The notes beneath the pieces are model-generated. The model had not been told where the DNA came from and did not search any database. It was given only the letters and a program-made list of their open reading frames with translations. Source: Lachancea mirantina (taxonomy: Eukaryota; Ascomycota; Saccharomycetes; Saccharomycetales; Saccharomycetaceae). Taken from it: DNA of 64,000 bases. Below are positions 1-9,644 of the stretch, piece after piece. The stretch's first letter is position 1; every line of letters starts with the position of its first letter. A program made the translations under genes and the position numbers. The stretch is taken from assembly GCA_900074745.1 (NCBI GenBank), contig LT598465.1, positions 186,001 through 250,000 of the forward strand, given 5' to 3'.

Positions 1-314
1 CTTCCGATGGGGCTGCGCGGCTGGCCATACGGATGCCCGATAATATTCGAGTAACGCGCAGGTTTGATGCAGAGCTTCCAATCGAAGAAATATATGCATT
101 TGTGGAACTTTACAAGCAAGGGCTATTGGGTACGGATGGCTCTGCACCTGCTGCTGCAAGTGCAGCGGTCAATGACGAACCTGATTACCATTACGCTTAC
201 CCCTTCCGATTAATTACGCCCGTTCCACGAGTTGAGTTGCAACCCTCTACACTCATCAAAGACGCAAGCACCGTGTACCCGTCTGGTAGTATCGTCGTGG
301 AAACATTGGATTAA
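1..314 (+). CDS. UBX3: UBX3 C-terminal part: UBX-domain Cdc48 adaptor (5' end outside window)
   Basis: The frame is open from the left edge (first full codon at base 3), so only about the last 103 residues are present and the start lies outside. The visible part is a UBX domain: a beta strand LAIRMPDN, then RRFDAELPIEEIYAFVELY, and the loop segment YPFRLITPVPR, which corresponds to the Cdc48-contacting proline-arginine turn of UBX domains. In S. cerevisiae Ubx3 is a Cdc48 cofactor linked to endocytosis. Assignment to UBX3 rather than another UBX protein rests on the neighbour: UBX3 (YDL091C) and SRP14 (YDL092W) are adjacent and convergent in S. cerevisiae, as here. The stop is 29 bp from the SRP14 stop. 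Confidence 0.85.
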   Translation, partial: SDGAARLAIRMPDNIRVTRRFDAELPIEEIYAFVELYKQGLLGTDGSAPAAASAAVNDEPDYHYAYPFRLITPVPRVELQPSTLIKDASTVYPSGSIVVETLD

Positions 315-343
315 TTTAAAATTACTTATGCATGCGAACTATA

Positions 344-778
344 TTAGGCGGACTTGTGAAGAAGGCGTCCATTATCACTATCTGTGTGCCTTCTTGGCTT
401 TCTTCTTTTTTTCACCAGTCCGGTCATATTGCCCTTGATCGTCGCAGAATAATCTTTCCAAAACTTATCAAGGGATTGAGAAGAGAGGACAGTCCCAAAC
501 TTGTGCTTCTTACCGTCCAGCTTGCATGAAACACGTACAAGCACTTTGTACTCGTTCTTACTGGCGTCAGAGGGCACTGGTGTAAATTGTGACATCTGTG
601 AAACGTCGTAGGATGGCTGGCCGGCTGCATTCGATTCTGGAGTCTGGCTCACACCATCTGATTCCACCAAACGCTTCATTGACAGCCGCACGGTACGATG
701 TTTGGCATTTGCTTCCTTAAAAAGCGTCGAAACGTGCGACAAAAAGTGCTCTGCACTGAAATGGCGGTTTTCGCTCAT
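344..778 (-). CDS. SRP14: SRP14, signal recognition particle Alu-domain subunit
   Basis: About 144 residues, close to the S. cerevisiae protein (about 146). The N-terminal half has the family pattern HFLSHVSTLFKEANAKHRTV followed by VRLSMKRL. The middle has the yeast-specific insertion, and the C-terminal part contains LDKFWKDYSATIKGNMTGL and a basic tail (KKRRKPRR). Srp14 binds the Alu end of the SRP RNA and slows translation while the nascent chain is targeted to the ER. The reading frame extends upstream to a TTG at 787, but the first ATG (base 778) gives MSENRHFS and is the natural start. The gene is convergent with UBX3. Confidence 0.93.
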   Translation of the reverse strand: MSENRHFSAEHFLSHVSTLFKEANAKHRTVRLSMKRLVESDGVSQTPESNAAGQPSYDVSQMSQFTPVPSDASKNEYKVLVRVSCKLDGKKHKFGTVLSSQSLDKFWKDYSATIKGNMTGLVKKRRKPRRHTDSDNGRLLHKSA

Positions 779-1563
779 GTATGCCAACGAACAGAAGTTA
801 CACTTTAATGCAAAAGAGGGCTAAGAAAGTCAACAACCACAGGATATGAAGGAAATCGTAGCTGTGAACTCGACAAATCTAGCTAATTCTTCTCCGTTTA
901 AGTTCTATCTCGAAAAATCAAACCTTGGGTACTTCTTGGAGGTTTTTTAAGTGGAGCATCTTCCCAATCGTCGAAAAGTGGAATAGACGAAAAAAAACAA
1001 GAAAACGAGTATGGAATGAGTATTTCCGTGATTAGTGACTCATTGATTTTTTTTCGGTGCACAACTGCCCTAAACGGCAGTTAAAAACATGATTCCTGGA
1101 ACTGGAAATACCTGCTGTAATAGGAAGTCAAGAAAAGTTGCTTTGATACGGTCGGCAATATCCGTTGCATCGAGCTATGCTAACAGATGAGGATCTGCTA
1201 ATCAGGGGAATACTACACTTTAACAACAACAAAGAAAACGAAGCGTTTCAACCGATAGCAACTTGTTAGGATATCTATTGGGTTGGATCTTGAGAGATCA
1301 AAGTTTATTGAAAAGGTTTACCGTTTAATCGAAGAAAATCACATTTATTTTGGACAGATTTGACGAGTTTTACGCGTCTTACGGGAACAAGACGATAAAA
1401 TCTAAATTGACCTTTCGTGTTAATCGCGGGTGATTTATAACAAATTTTAGTGTGGTTTTCTGAGCTGTGAGCTCTCAGTGGGCTTAAGAAGTTGGCTCTT
1501 TTTTATCTTAAAAGTGGAACAAACCGACATTTCATAAAAGTGCTATACCAAAACAACGAATAA
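779..1563. other. Divergent intergenic region SRP14 / MFS transporter
   Basis: This 785 bp region serves as 5' flank for genes on both sides. It holds a perfect Gcn4-type TGACTCA (1036-1042) beside a poly-T run, and one ACGCGT (MCB-type) hexamer at 1372-1377, roughly 190 bp before the transporter ATG. Both are single short matches, so function is unproven. I see no convincing ORF, tRNA or repeat in it. Confidence 0.5.
1036..1042. promoter_or_regulatory. Gcn4-type TGACTCA site
   Basis: A perfect core Gcn4 binding site lies about 520 bp upstream of the transporter and about 260 bp upstream of SRP14. It abuts a T-tract that could keep nucleosomes away. A single 7-mer is weak evidence; amino-acid-starvation control of either gene would be inference. 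Confidence 0.3.
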
Positions 1564-3411
1564 ATGAGCTCTTCAAGCCGCGGTCAACTGATAACTTGCT
1601 TCATTGGAAGTAACATTGTTGCCCTTGGAGCTGGTACTCCATACCTGTACAGTTACTACGCGCCGCAACTGCTAGAAAAATGTAAGCTGCCAATCTCCAA
1701 GTCTAGTACCCTCTCTTTTGCGCTGACGATAGGGTCAGCCGCAATGGGATTTTTAGCTGGCATGGTGATCGATCAGAAGTCTCCAGAGTTTTCGTGTGGG
1801 ATTGGCGCGCTTTGCACTTTTTTGGGCTACGCGACTTTGAAATTTTGTTACACGAATGAAATCGCCAGCATTATACTGCTGTCTACTGCGGTTATACTGA
1901 TTGGGTTTGGGTCTGTGTCGGGCTTTTACGGCAGTGTCAAGTGCTGTACAACCAATTTTCCGCATCATAGAGGTACCGCAGGTGCGTTTCCAGTCTCACT
2001 GTATGCTTTGGCTGGCCTTATCTATTCATCTACTTGCGCATGGCTGTTTCAAGATCGTATTGACGAGGTCTTCACCTTTTTGATGTGCGTTTGCTCGTCT
2101 ATGATATTAATTGGATGCTTCACGCTTAAAATTTTAGTCAAGTTTCCGGAAGTCAAAAGAAGAAACTCCTCTGTGCTTCAATTTGAACAGCGGGACCAGC
2201 CGGAAGTTCAACTCTCACAGAGCCAACCTATTGCAATCAGGCAATCACCAAGACTGAGCAGAAATTCAATGGGTAGCCACAATGATTACCGATCTCTTGA
2301 AGGACAGTCGATGCAAAGGAAAGAATCTACGGATTCCAGATCGTCACTCGCGTCGCTCTTTCAAAAATCAGAATCCTACATATGGGCTCGGGAATTACCG
2401 GGCTCACTTTCATTCTGGGGGTGGGGTAAAACGCGGGCGCCCAGAGGTTCGGTGTCTCACATAGGATCTTCTAGACGCGATAGTGAGTCAGCACACCATC
2501 CTAGAGCTGATGATGGGCCACATTTCAACGAGAACTATCGTGTTGAGGGGCGAGATTCGTTCATGAAGATGAGACCTGTTGAGCTGAACTCTGCCGAGAC
2601 TCCTGATTTCGTTGCCCCACAGCCAATAGATGTAGATCAGCTCGCGACTTGGAAAGACAGTCATCTATATCAGACCATCACTCAGTTGAAGTTTATTGCA
2701 TTGTATCTCACTTTGGCTATTCTTCAAGGCATAGGACAAACCTATATTTTTTCAGTCGGCTTCGTAGTTGATACCTTGGCGCACTCGTATCCCGAAGCAA
2801 AATTCAATAATGAAAAAGTACAATCGCTTCAGGTCTCTTTGATTTCAGTCATGTCATTTGGGGGACGGCTGTTAGCGGGTCCTATATCAGATTTATTAGT
2901 TAAAAAACTCGGAGCTCAAAGAGGCTGGTGTATTCTCTTTGCAGGTGGCTTGATGTTTTTAGCATGCAGGCAGATTGTATCCGATCCTGGAAAGCCTACC
3001 ATTTTATTGAACAGCAGATATTCGTCCGTAGTGGATAATGTCTCGCTCTCATCGGTGCTGTTCGGATTTGGTTTCGGGATAACCTTTGGCACATTTCCGG
3101 CAATTGTTGCAGATCAATTTGGCACAAAAGGCTTCAGTACAGTTTGGGGGCTTTTTACTACTGGTGGAATGATTAGCGTCAAGATCTTCACGGCCATTTT
3201 CGCGCGTGATTTGGTTGCAAACACTGGGCCTGACGAGAAAGTTTGCAGCAGCGGTCCTATTTGTTATGCAAGCACTTTTCATTTACTGTCACGGATAGCA
3301 CTCGTTGCCGCCATGCTGATTTCATCCATAATGGCGGTGAGCTTTTGGAAAAATTTAAAAAGACGGCAAACCCAAAGACATCGGGTGGATTTTGAAATTG
3401 ATTCTTCTTAA
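1564..3411 (+). CDS. Nodulin-like major facilitator transporter, YMR155W homologue
   Basis: A 615-residue polytopic membrane protein. The N-terminal half (residues about 5-205) carries six hydrophobic segments and begins with the nodulin-like/MFS pattern IVALGAGTPYLYSYYAPQL; NFPHHRGTAGAFPVSLYALAGLI is also typical of this family. A hydrophilic, serine-rich loop of about 165 residues (about 210-375) separates it from the second six-helix half (about 380-600), which contains MSFGGRLLAGPISDLLVKKLG, the usual MFS loop between helices. The position beside TPP1 and AIM36 orthologues matches S. cerevisiae YMR155W-YMR156C-YMR157W. The substrate is unknown; the fold relates it to Mch1-like monocarboxylate-type carriers. 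Start: the first ATG in frame. Confidence 0.85.
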   Translation: MSSSSRGQLITCFIGSNIVALGAGTPYLYSYYAPQLLEKCKLPISKSSTLSFALTIGSAAMGFLAGMVIDQKSPEFSCGIGALCTFLGYATLKFCYTNEIASIILLSTAVILIGFGSVSGFYGSVKCCTTNFPHHRGTAGAFPVSLYALAGLIYSSTCAWLFQDRIDEVFTFLMCVCSSMILIGCFTLKILVKFPEVKRRNSSVLQFEQRDQPEVQLSQSQPIAIRQSPRLSRNSMGSHNDYRSLEGQSMQRKESTDSRSSLASLFQKSESYIWARELPGSLSFWGWGKTRAPRGSVSHIGSSRRDSESAHHPRADDGPHFNENYRVEGRDSFMKMRPVELNSAETPDFVAPQPIDVDQLATWKDSHLYQTITQLKFIALYLTLAILQGIGQTYIFSVGFVVDTLAHSYPEAKFNNEKVQSLQVSLISVMSFGGRLLAGPISDLLVKKLGAQRGWCILFAGGLMFLACRQIVSDPGKPTILLNSRYSSVVDNVSLSSVLFGFGFGITFGTFPAIVADQFGTKGFSTVWGLFTTGGMISVKIFTAIFARDLVANTGPDEKVCSSGPICYASTFHLLSRIALVAAMLISSIMAVSFWKNLKRRQTQRHRVDFEIDSS

Positions 3412-3800
3412 CTCACGGTAAATTCTTGGCAACCTTGTGGATCACCGGTATTCGAAGTTTAACACTGTAAATCGAGAGCATTCCATGACAAACAGACTAG
3501 AAATCGTCCCCGTTGTCGTAGCATGTTCGGTTTGAAGTGAAAGGTCGCGAATTCAATCTGGACAAAATCTTGCAACCGCCCTGATAAATAGTGATTCAAC
3601 TACGATTCATCACCTTTGGAGGTTCTAGATATTATATATATTATGTAGGAATTCGGATTTTTAGATAAGCTGCATTGACTTATTGGAGTTGGTAATGCTT
3701 TACACTATTTACTGTAATGGACGGATTGTATCCCAAGTAAAGAATGAAAACTTATAGACAAATGCATGTAACGTATGAATGGAAGAGTCCCTGATCCGCT
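3412..3800. other. Convergent intergenic spacer (transporter / PMT1)
   Basis: This 389 bp spacer lies between two gene 3' ends, unusually long for a convergent gap in this window. It has an AT-rich patch (about 3630-3650) that could act in 3'-end formation. I found no tRNA, ORF or repeat in it. Confidence 0.5.
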
Positions 3801-6320
3801 TCATGGAGAAGCGTTTTCGGTATGAGAACGATGTTCGACGCTCATAACGGAGCCGCCGTTCCCTAAAATTTCCTTGACATATTCTGGATCTAGTTCTTGG
3901 CCATTTTGGTCGATAAACTTTTTAACTCCAGGACCCGCCATTAATTCGTCAACATCAATGTCGTTTTGATTGATATCCTGGGAAGCAGGTTTCTCAAACG
4001 CTTGCGTTGGTTTACTATCAGCATCAGCTTCTAATGTTTTTGATGGAGATATGTCATGAGAGCTAGACAACTGGCTATCAAAGTCGGTGTACTCCTCATA
4101 AGAATTGAAGAAATTTGAGCAACCGTAGTCCCAACCAGAAAGCCATTGTGATTTATGGCATAGGTCTTGAGTCCATGGCGTTCCGTATATCAAAGGCCTG
4201 TACGAAACGTAAAAGTAAGCGACACTGGCAAAGAATGCACCAATCGCCGCATATCCTACCACGCGCTTGTTTCGGAAGACATAAGTCACGGTAATATCAA
4301 GAGCGTGCGCAAAGGCAAGAATACCAAAGTAATACGCAGGAAGATAATGGTGCAAAAATAATTGGCGACCCATTAGGAAAGAAGGAATGTAGTGCAAAAC
4401 GTAACCCAACAGATAGTGCAAAACTTGCACATGGAAATTGACCACATCTTTATCTTGCAAAATGGGATAACCCAATTGCCAGGTTATCAGTTCAAACACC
4501 AAGATGAGTCCAAAAATGAGAACAAAAGTGCTAACCGACCACCAGAGAATCGCATTGCCAAGCAAGTATACCTGTCTGTGCTCTTGGCCCCAATAACTGA
4601 TACCTCTAAGCAATAAAGGCCAAGAATATGGCTGAGATTCGTAAATGTGAGGATCGACCAAATTCTTGTTGATATGCCACATCTTTTGATGAGATTCCAA
4701 GAGTTTTGCGAAAAATCCAGGTTTCTTATAGGAAACGCGCTCCGCATCTTGGGGCAAAAGCGGATGTGAGTTATCTTCCACATACCATAGAGTCAAATGA
4801 GGCTTACCTTGACTAGCGCAAGTGACTTCTTGTTGTTCAAACCCCCACTTGGGAAGCTTCACTTCGTGAGAAAATAGATGACAATTCATATACGGGTGCT
4901 TGAGTCTGAATTTGGTCTCCAAAGCTCTGACACGAGTTTGAGCTTCACCAGGCTCAGATGCTTCTTTGTCAATCTCAACAATCCAGTCGTCATTTCCATC
5001 ACCTTCAAAGCCCTCGAAACCGTAACAAGAAACTTCTTTTTGCCAGTCAGCACTTTCAGATACAGGCGCCTTGTGATCATGCGAATGCAGTCTCCTCTGA
5101 GTGGTAACGTGTTTCAATTTGATCATAGTACCATCGGCAAGTCCTTCGAATGAGGTAACAGGTTCATTGGGCTTATCATGCAATTCGATTAGCCATTCGT
5201 TGTTACCGTCAAGATGGGGATACAACGTGATTTGTTGTTGCTCAGAGCCCTTTTCGTACATGTGATTGTGAGAGTGCAAGTATCCACCCATAGTAGCGAT
5301 GTGTCTAATGGAAATAGTAGAGCCAATACCAACATCGGCTAAGATATCTTGAGGAATTGTATTCCCTTGGAGAGTGGTGCGGAACGCCGATGAGAAAAAA
5401 CCTGCACCGTCGGAGTAAACGGTGAGAGTATCAAAGTGTAAGTAGAAAAAGGCAAGATAGAGCACAGCCGGAATGCCCAAAAGGAATAACAATTTGCGTA
5501 GCGCTTCCTTGAAAGTCGACGAAACGGGCTTAGAAAGGTCACCAATCATGAACCACAAACGCCAGATACACAGGGCGCCGATCCACGCAACCGTAAAGAG
5601 TCCAACCCATTTGGAGGACAATGCCAAACCCAATGCAAATCCGGTGCTCAACAGGAAGCGGTATGAATTCCAAGAACCTTGAGGGTGCAGTTCGTATTTT
5701 TTGAAAGAATAAGCCGCTGCAGCGATGAAAAACATGAGTGGGGCGTCAAGTAAAATGTAGCGGGAAATAGTAACGTAGGCGTTTTCAATTGCGAAGCACA
5801 GGGATGCAACAAGAGCCGTAAACACTCTAACACCAGAAGACCGGAGTGTAAAGTACATCATAAGCACCGTAAGCACGCCCAAAGTCGCAGGGAAAAGCCG
5901 CATAAAAAAGTAAGGAGTCGATGCCGGGAATTTGTCGCCGATGGCCTTGAAATCAAAATCACCTCTAAACCCACCAATTGCGCCAACAGCGGCGAACAGC
6001 ATCTTGGCAAGAGGGGGATGCACGTCCATGAAGAACGTACCGGTGATATACTTGGAAGCAAACCCACCGAAATGGACCTCGTCAAAAACCACCGAATCTG
6101 GCGACGAAAGCCCATGCAGTCTGACGGCCGCGGTGAACAACGCCAGCCCGGCCACCAGCAGCCGTTCTTTGGTCGACGTTGGTGAACGCAGCTCGCTGAG
6201 AGATGCAGGCGCCTCTGTGACAATGTAGGGCCTCACGGGCCCGTTTCGGACGTCCAATTCAGGCACGGGGTCACAGCCTTCAGCCGATTTGACCGTGGTG
6301 CTTTTAGCCTTTCCAGTCAT
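3801..6320 (-). CDS. PMT1: PMT1, dolichyl-phosphate-mannose:protein O-mannosyltransferase
   Basis: An 839-residue ER membrane enzyme of family GT39 that starts protein O-mannosylation by moving mannose from dolichol phosphate to Ser/Thr. The first lumenal loop has FDEVHFGGFASKYITGTFF with the catalytic Asp-Glu pair at about residues 80-81, then DVHPPLAKM. Three MIR repeats lie in the central lumenal domain (about 330-520; GGYLHSH, RRLHSHDH, CHLFSHEV). The C-terminal membrane region contains GRQLFLHHYLPAYYF. The acidic C-terminal tail with DQNGQELDPEYVK matches Pmt1 rather than Pmt5, the paralogue next to SRP14 in S. cerevisiae. Pmt1 works as a heterodimer with Pmt2. Length is near the S. cerevisiae protein (about 817). 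Confidence 0.96.
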   Translation of the reverse strand: MTGKAKSTTVKSAEGCDPVPELDVRNGPVRPYIVTEAPASLSELRSPTSTKERLLVAGLALFTAAVRLHGLSSPDSVVFDEVHFGGFASKYITGTFFMDVHPPLAKMLFAAVGAIGGFRGDFDFKAIGDKFPASTPYFFMRLFPATLGVLTVLMMYFTLRSSGVRVFTALVASLCFAIENAYVTISRYILLDAPLMFFIAAAAYSFKKYELHPQGSWNSYRFLLSTGFALGLALSSKWVGLFTVAWIGALCIWRLWFMIGDLSKPVSSTFKEALRKLLFLLGIPAVLYLAFFYLHFDTLTVYSDGAGFFSSAFRTTLQGNTIPQDILADVGIGSTISIRHIATMGGYLHSHNHMYEKGSEQQQITLYPHLDGNNEWLIELHDKPNEPVTSFEGLADGTMIKLKHVTTQRRLHSHDHKAPVSESADWQKEVSCYGFEGFEGDGNDDWIVEIDKEASEPGEAQTRVRALETKFRLKHPYMNCHLFSHEVKLPKWGFEQQEVTCASQGKPHLTLWYVEDNSHPLLPQDAERVSYKKPGFFAKLLESHQKMWHINKNLVDPHIYESQPYSWPLLLRGISYWGQEHRQVYLLGNAILWWSVSTFVLIFGLILVFELITWQLGYPILQDKDVVNFHVQVLHYLLGYVLHYIPSFLMGRQLFLHHYLPAYYFGILAFAHALDITVTYVFRNKRVVGYAAIGAFFASVAYFYVSYRPLIYGTPWTQDLCHKSQWLSGWDYGCSNFFNSYEEYTDFDSQLSSSHDISPSKTLEADADSKPTQAFEKPASQDINQNDIDVDELMAGPGVKKFIDQNGQELDPEYVKEILGNGGSVMSVEHRSHTENASP

Positions 6321-6540
6321 TTAGAAAACACGCAATTTTTAACAGCAAAAAGGACGAATCTTCAACTCCTCAGCAGGGCTTTCACGAGATCCAATACTTC
6401 GAAAGTAAGGTTACGTGTGTAATCTACAGCGTGTTCAGCGTGTTTACCGTGTGTGCCTGGGTCTGTTATTCTAACACGTCAAATAAAGGTTTATATTTGA
6501 AAATTTTGAAGGTTAATGATCGAAAATCGCATAAACGTGT

Positions 6541-6546
6541 CACGTG
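6541..6546. promoter_or_regulatory. CACGTG E-box (Cbf1/Pho4-type)
   Basis: A perfect CACGTG in the context GTCACGTGCT. The preceding T favours Cbf1 (TCACGTG) over Pho4. It sits between divergent PMT1 and RPN6. The site is read from sequence; occupancy is inference. Confidence 0.4.
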
Positions 6547-6804
6547 CTCATTATCGTCTGCAATGATGTGTTTTCGTCATAAATGACTTATCTTGGAAAT
6601 GTTACGTATGTAACGATTTTCCACAAAACCGGAGTTCATCATTTCTTTTCAATCAACTTTAGCCGCCCAAGTCCATCTCTTTTTTACAGTCATATATTAC
6701 GAGTGTTTAGGTGTGGTTACCCGGCTTTACGATGCTCGTCAAAAGTGCTCTCTTTCAAGAACCAACAAGCTTCTTTAACATGTAAAGAAGGTGATACTAA
6801 TATC

Positions 6805-6813
6805 GGTGGCAAA
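6805..6813 (+). promoter_or_regulatory. PACE element (Rpn4 site) of RPN6
   Basis: A perfect GGTGGCAAA, the proteasome-associated control element bound by Rpn4, lies 54 bp upstream of the RPN6 start codon and in the same orientation. In S. cerevisiae nearly all 26S proteasome genes carry this 9-mer, so the match and position indicate RPN6 belongs to the Rpn4 regulon here too. Confidence 0.85.
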
Positions 6814-6866
6814 TCGACCATACAAAGTAGGCAAAGCAGGCGGTTATAGTTGATTTAACCATAGCA

Positions 6867-8129
6867 ATGGCAACGTTGAACGAGGCAAGAAATTTAGCGG
6901 AATTGAAAAAATATGAGGAGGCCGAACGTGCTTATCTAGGTGTCCTCAAGGGGAGCGAGGAACAAGGCAGTAAACAGACACAACTCCAGGAAACATGTAT
7001 CCTTGAGTTGGGTAGACTTTACACTGACTGGGGTCAACAGAATAAATTGGCCGAGTTCATTCCACAAGCTCGTGGGATTATGATGACCTACGCGAAATCC
7101 AAGACCGCGAAAGTTCTAAAAGCGCTCATCGATCAATTTGAACTTATACCCAATTCTCTCGACAAGCAAATCGAAGTTTGCAAGGAGAGCATTGAATTTG
7201 CAAAGCGTGAAAAAAGAGCGTTCTTGAAACATTCGCTTTCGATTAGACTGGCGTTGTTGTACTACGAGAAACAACTTTACAACGACTCTTTGCAACTCAT
7301 AAACGATTTGCTCAAGGAGTTTAGAAGACTTGACGACAAGTCGTCTTTGGTCGACGTGCATTTGCTCGAGTCCAAGGTGTACCATAAGCTGCGGAACTTA
7401 GCCAAGGCAAAGGCTGCTTTGACCAGCGCGAGAACTTCTGCAAACTCGATCTATTGCCCCACACTTACCGTGGCGGAACTCGACTTAATGAGCGGAATAC
7501 TTCATTGTGAGGACAAAGATTATAAGACTGCGTTCTCGTACTTTTACGAAGCGTTTGAGGGATTCCACAACCAGTCAACGGGCGCACAGGACAAAGCGTG
7601 TCAAGTTCTCAAATACATGCTGTTGTCCAAGATCATGACTAATTTGATCGACGACGTCAAATCTATACTGAATGCCAAATACACTAAAGAGACGTACCAA
7701 TCGCGCGGTATCGACGCGATGAAGGCCGTTGCGGAGGCCTATTCTCAAAGATCGCTACTCGAATTCAATTCCGCACTCAAGGATTACGAGAAGGAACTAA
7801 TGGGCGATTCTTTGATCAGATCTCATTTCAACGCGCTTTACGATACTTTACTCGAGTCCAACTTGTGCAAAATCATCGAGCCCTTCGACTGCGTCGAAGT
7901 TTCCCACATATCGAAGATGATCGGGCTGGATCTCCAGCAAGTGGAGGGCAAACTCTCTCAAATGATTCTCGACAAAGTCTTTTTCGGAGTGCTGGACCAG
8001 GGCAACGGTTGGCTCTACATTTACGAAACACCGCAACAAGACGCCACGTATGATTCGTCTTTAGAGCTCATTGGCCAACTCCACCGCGTCGTCGAACAGC
8101 TTTTCGAGAAAGCAGCGACTCTCAGCTGA
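6867..8129 (+). CDS. RPN6: RPN6, 26S proteasome lid subunit
   Basis: 420 residues, near the S. cerevisiae length (about 434). The N-terminal two thirds are alpha-helical TPR-like repeats (for example ARNLAELKKYEEAERAYLGVL and the RLALLYYEKQLYNDSLQLI block). The C-terminal part is a PCI domain (about 230-380, with SHISKMIGLDLQQVEGKLSQMILDKVFFGVLDQ), and a final helix lies in the region that joins the lid helix bundle. Rpn6 clamps the lid to the base and core particle. The start ATG is preceded by a PACE element. The stop lies 45 bp from the stop of TPP1, which converges. Confidence 0.97.
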   Translation: MATLNEARNLAELKKYEEAERAYLGVLKGSEEQGSKQTQLQETCILELGRLYTDWGQQNKLAEFIPQARGIMMTYAKSKTAKVLKALIDQFELIPNSLDKQIEVCKESIEFAKREKRAFLKHSLSIRLALLYYEKQLYNDSLQLINDLLKEFRRLDDKSSLVDVHLLESKVYHKLRNLAKAKAALTSARTSANSIYCPTLTVAELDLMSGILHCEDKDYKTAFSYFYEAFEGFHNQSTGAQDKACQVLKYMLLSKIMTNLIDDVKSILNAKYTKETYQSRGIDAMKAVAEAYSQRSLLEFNSALKDYEKELMGDSLIRSHFNALYDTLLESNLCKIIEPFDCVEVSHISKMIGLDLQQVEGKLSQMILDKVFFGVLDQGNGWLYIYETPQQDATYDSSLELIGQLHRVVEQLFEKAATLS

Positions 8130-8174
8130 GCAAGCAATGACATAAGAATCGTATTTAAAATAACGGATGTATTC

Positions 8175-8912
8175 TCAAACCGCTGCTGCGTTTATTCCCG
8201 CGTTCCCGAAAACTTCTTCTGGAGTTTTGAAATCAATGCCAAGTCCAGCGGCGTATTGTTTGTCGCTGTCGCTGAAATCCTGGGCCCGACCAGCAGCGTC
8301 CCCGCAGTAATATTTAACATCAAAACCACATTTCATATCTTTCTGAAATTCGTCGTACATTCCGCTATTTGGTTTTCGCATAAGTGAGAATGTGCTTACG
8401 TCAATTGACGTCGTCATAGCATCATTTTTGGTCACGGTAGCCACTTTGTTCACTCTATTTGGTTTCACACCGCGCTTCTTTAAAAAGGACGCCGGGCATT
8501 TGGGCGAAGCATACACCCAAAGTCTTTCTAATAAAACTCTGGACCTGTCATTCTTGGCAATTTGACTCAAAATCGCATTGACCTTGCCAACGTATTTCGT
8601 ACAACTTTTCGAATTTGACGGTACTGCTGTGACAGCGCCTTGATTCGAAAAGATGACAATATGAGCCAAGGGTTCATTTTCAATAAGCCTTGTAAGCAAC
8701 TCAAGAGTATCCAATTGTGGATTTCTCTCTGTATATTTCATAAACATCCAGTCATCCACGCCCCGACTGAACTTAGAGCCCGATTTCGGTTTAATGATGG
8801 TATGATCCAGATCAAAGGCATAAACGATGGCATTTTCGTTGAGATGCGGTGATTTAGGAATATGTTTGATCAAATACGGGAGAATTATCACCTTATGAGA
8901 CACCTGAGCCAT
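8175..8912 (-). CDS. TPP1: TPP1, DNA 3'-phosphatase
   Basis: A 245-residue HAD-superfamily phosphatase that removes 3'-phosphates from broken DNA so repair polymerases can prime. Motif I is AFDLDHTII with nucleophile D34 and acid/base D36. Motif II lies in AHIVIFSNQGAV, a conserved lysine in FLKKRGVKPN/LMRKPNSGMYDEF, and motif III in YYCGDAAGRAQDFSDSDKQYA. This is the phosphatase half of the polynucleotide kinase/phosphatase family; no kinase domain is present, as in S. cerevisiae Tpp1 (about 238 residues). It lies next to AIM36 as in S. cerevisiae (YMR156C-YMR157W). Confidence 0.95.
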   Translation of the reverse strand: MAQVSHKVIILPYLIKHIPKSPHLNENAIVYAFDLDHTIIKPKSGSKFSRGVDDWMFMKYTERNPQLDTLELLTRLIENEPLAHIVIFSNQGAVTAVPSNSKSCTKYVGKVNAILSQIAKNDRSRVLLERLWVYASPKCPASFLKKRGVKPNRVNKVATVTKNDAMTTSIDVSTFSLMRKPNSGMYDEFQKDMKCGFDVKYYCGDAAGRAQDFSDSDKQYAAGLGIDFKTPEEVFGNAGINAAAV

Positions 8913-9026
8913 GATGTTCGTCCAAATCTAACGGTAATGACGATTCTTGATTTAATCGCAAGTGAAAGTTTTCACATAAGAGGGACACTTAAGTCGTGAA
9001 CAAAACCTTCAGGGAGCGGTTTCAAC

Positions 9027-9602
9027 ATGACAAGCTTCGGTAGAAGGACTTGGGATCGTGCAGAATATGCGGCTTTGGAGCGTGCTACCCACGATCAAGC
9101 CAGCTCAAAATTCGATGAGTTAACGTCTGATGAGCTTTCACTACTCAAATCTAAGTTTTCAGACCACAAGACGCTCATAGAAAGCGTGACACAAGACTCT
9201 AATCGTCGTGTTTTGACTACTGGTGCCTCGACTTACAAGAAGGGTAAACAGTTTGGGTTTTATTGCGATCTGTGCGATCTGACGTTTAAGGATACACTCC
9301 AGTACGTGAACCATTTAAATCATAAGTCGCACCAGATTAAATTTGAAAATGTATTTGGAGAGCCCTTAATCTACGACACTCGGGACGACGAAGAAGTTCC
9401 GCGGCAGGAATTTGAACAGTGTTATGAGCGGATCGTGGACGATTTTTTGAAGAAGGCGCAGGTCCGGACAAGAACTCCTAAAAAGAAGAGCCTTAGGCCC
9501 GCTCCAAAGACGAATGCCGCGTCCGAGGCAGCGCCCGGGGTATCTTCAAGCGTCGCTGGTGTCATGGGCTTTCAAGGTTTTGGAAGCACCAAAAAATCAT
9601 AA
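9027..9602 (+). CDS. SNU23: SNU23, zinc-finger protein of the U4/U6.U5 tri-snRNP
   Basis: 191 residues, near the S. cerevisiae length (about 194). It begins with the conserved FGRRTWDRAEYA and holds one matrin/U1-type C2H2 finger, FYCDLCDLTFKDTLQYVNHLNHKSHQ (here cited as residues about 73-98, Cys-X2-Cys and His-X5-His). The C-terminal region is basic and low-complexity and ends with a conserved MGFQGFGSTKK segment. Snu23 enters the spliceosome with the tri-snRNP near the 5' splice site. It converges on AIM36 with a 42 bp gap. Confidence 0.95.
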   Translation: MTSFGRRTWDRAEYAALERATHDQASSKFDELTSDELSLLKSKFSDHKTLIESVTQDSNRRVLTTGASTYKKGKQFGFYCDLCDLTFKDTLQYVNHLNHKSHQIKFENVFGEPLIYDTRDDEEVPRQEFEQCYERIVDDFLKKAQVRTRTPKKKSLRPAPKTNAASEAAPGVSSSVAGVMGFQGFGSTKKS

Positions 9603-9644
9603 AAAGTTACACATTTCGCTATTTACAGGACAACGCACCCATGG

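Larger units (their letters stand above)
6321..6866. promoter_or_regulatory. Divergent promoter region PMT1 / RPN6
   Basis: This 546 bp region is shared by two divergent genes. It contains a CACGTG (6541-6546) about 220 bp from the PMT1 ATG, an AT-rich segment at about 6480-6510, and the RPN6-proximal PACE element described separately. A short open frame at 6583-6849 has no family resemblance and overlaps the PACE element, so I treat it as chance. Confidence 0.6.
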
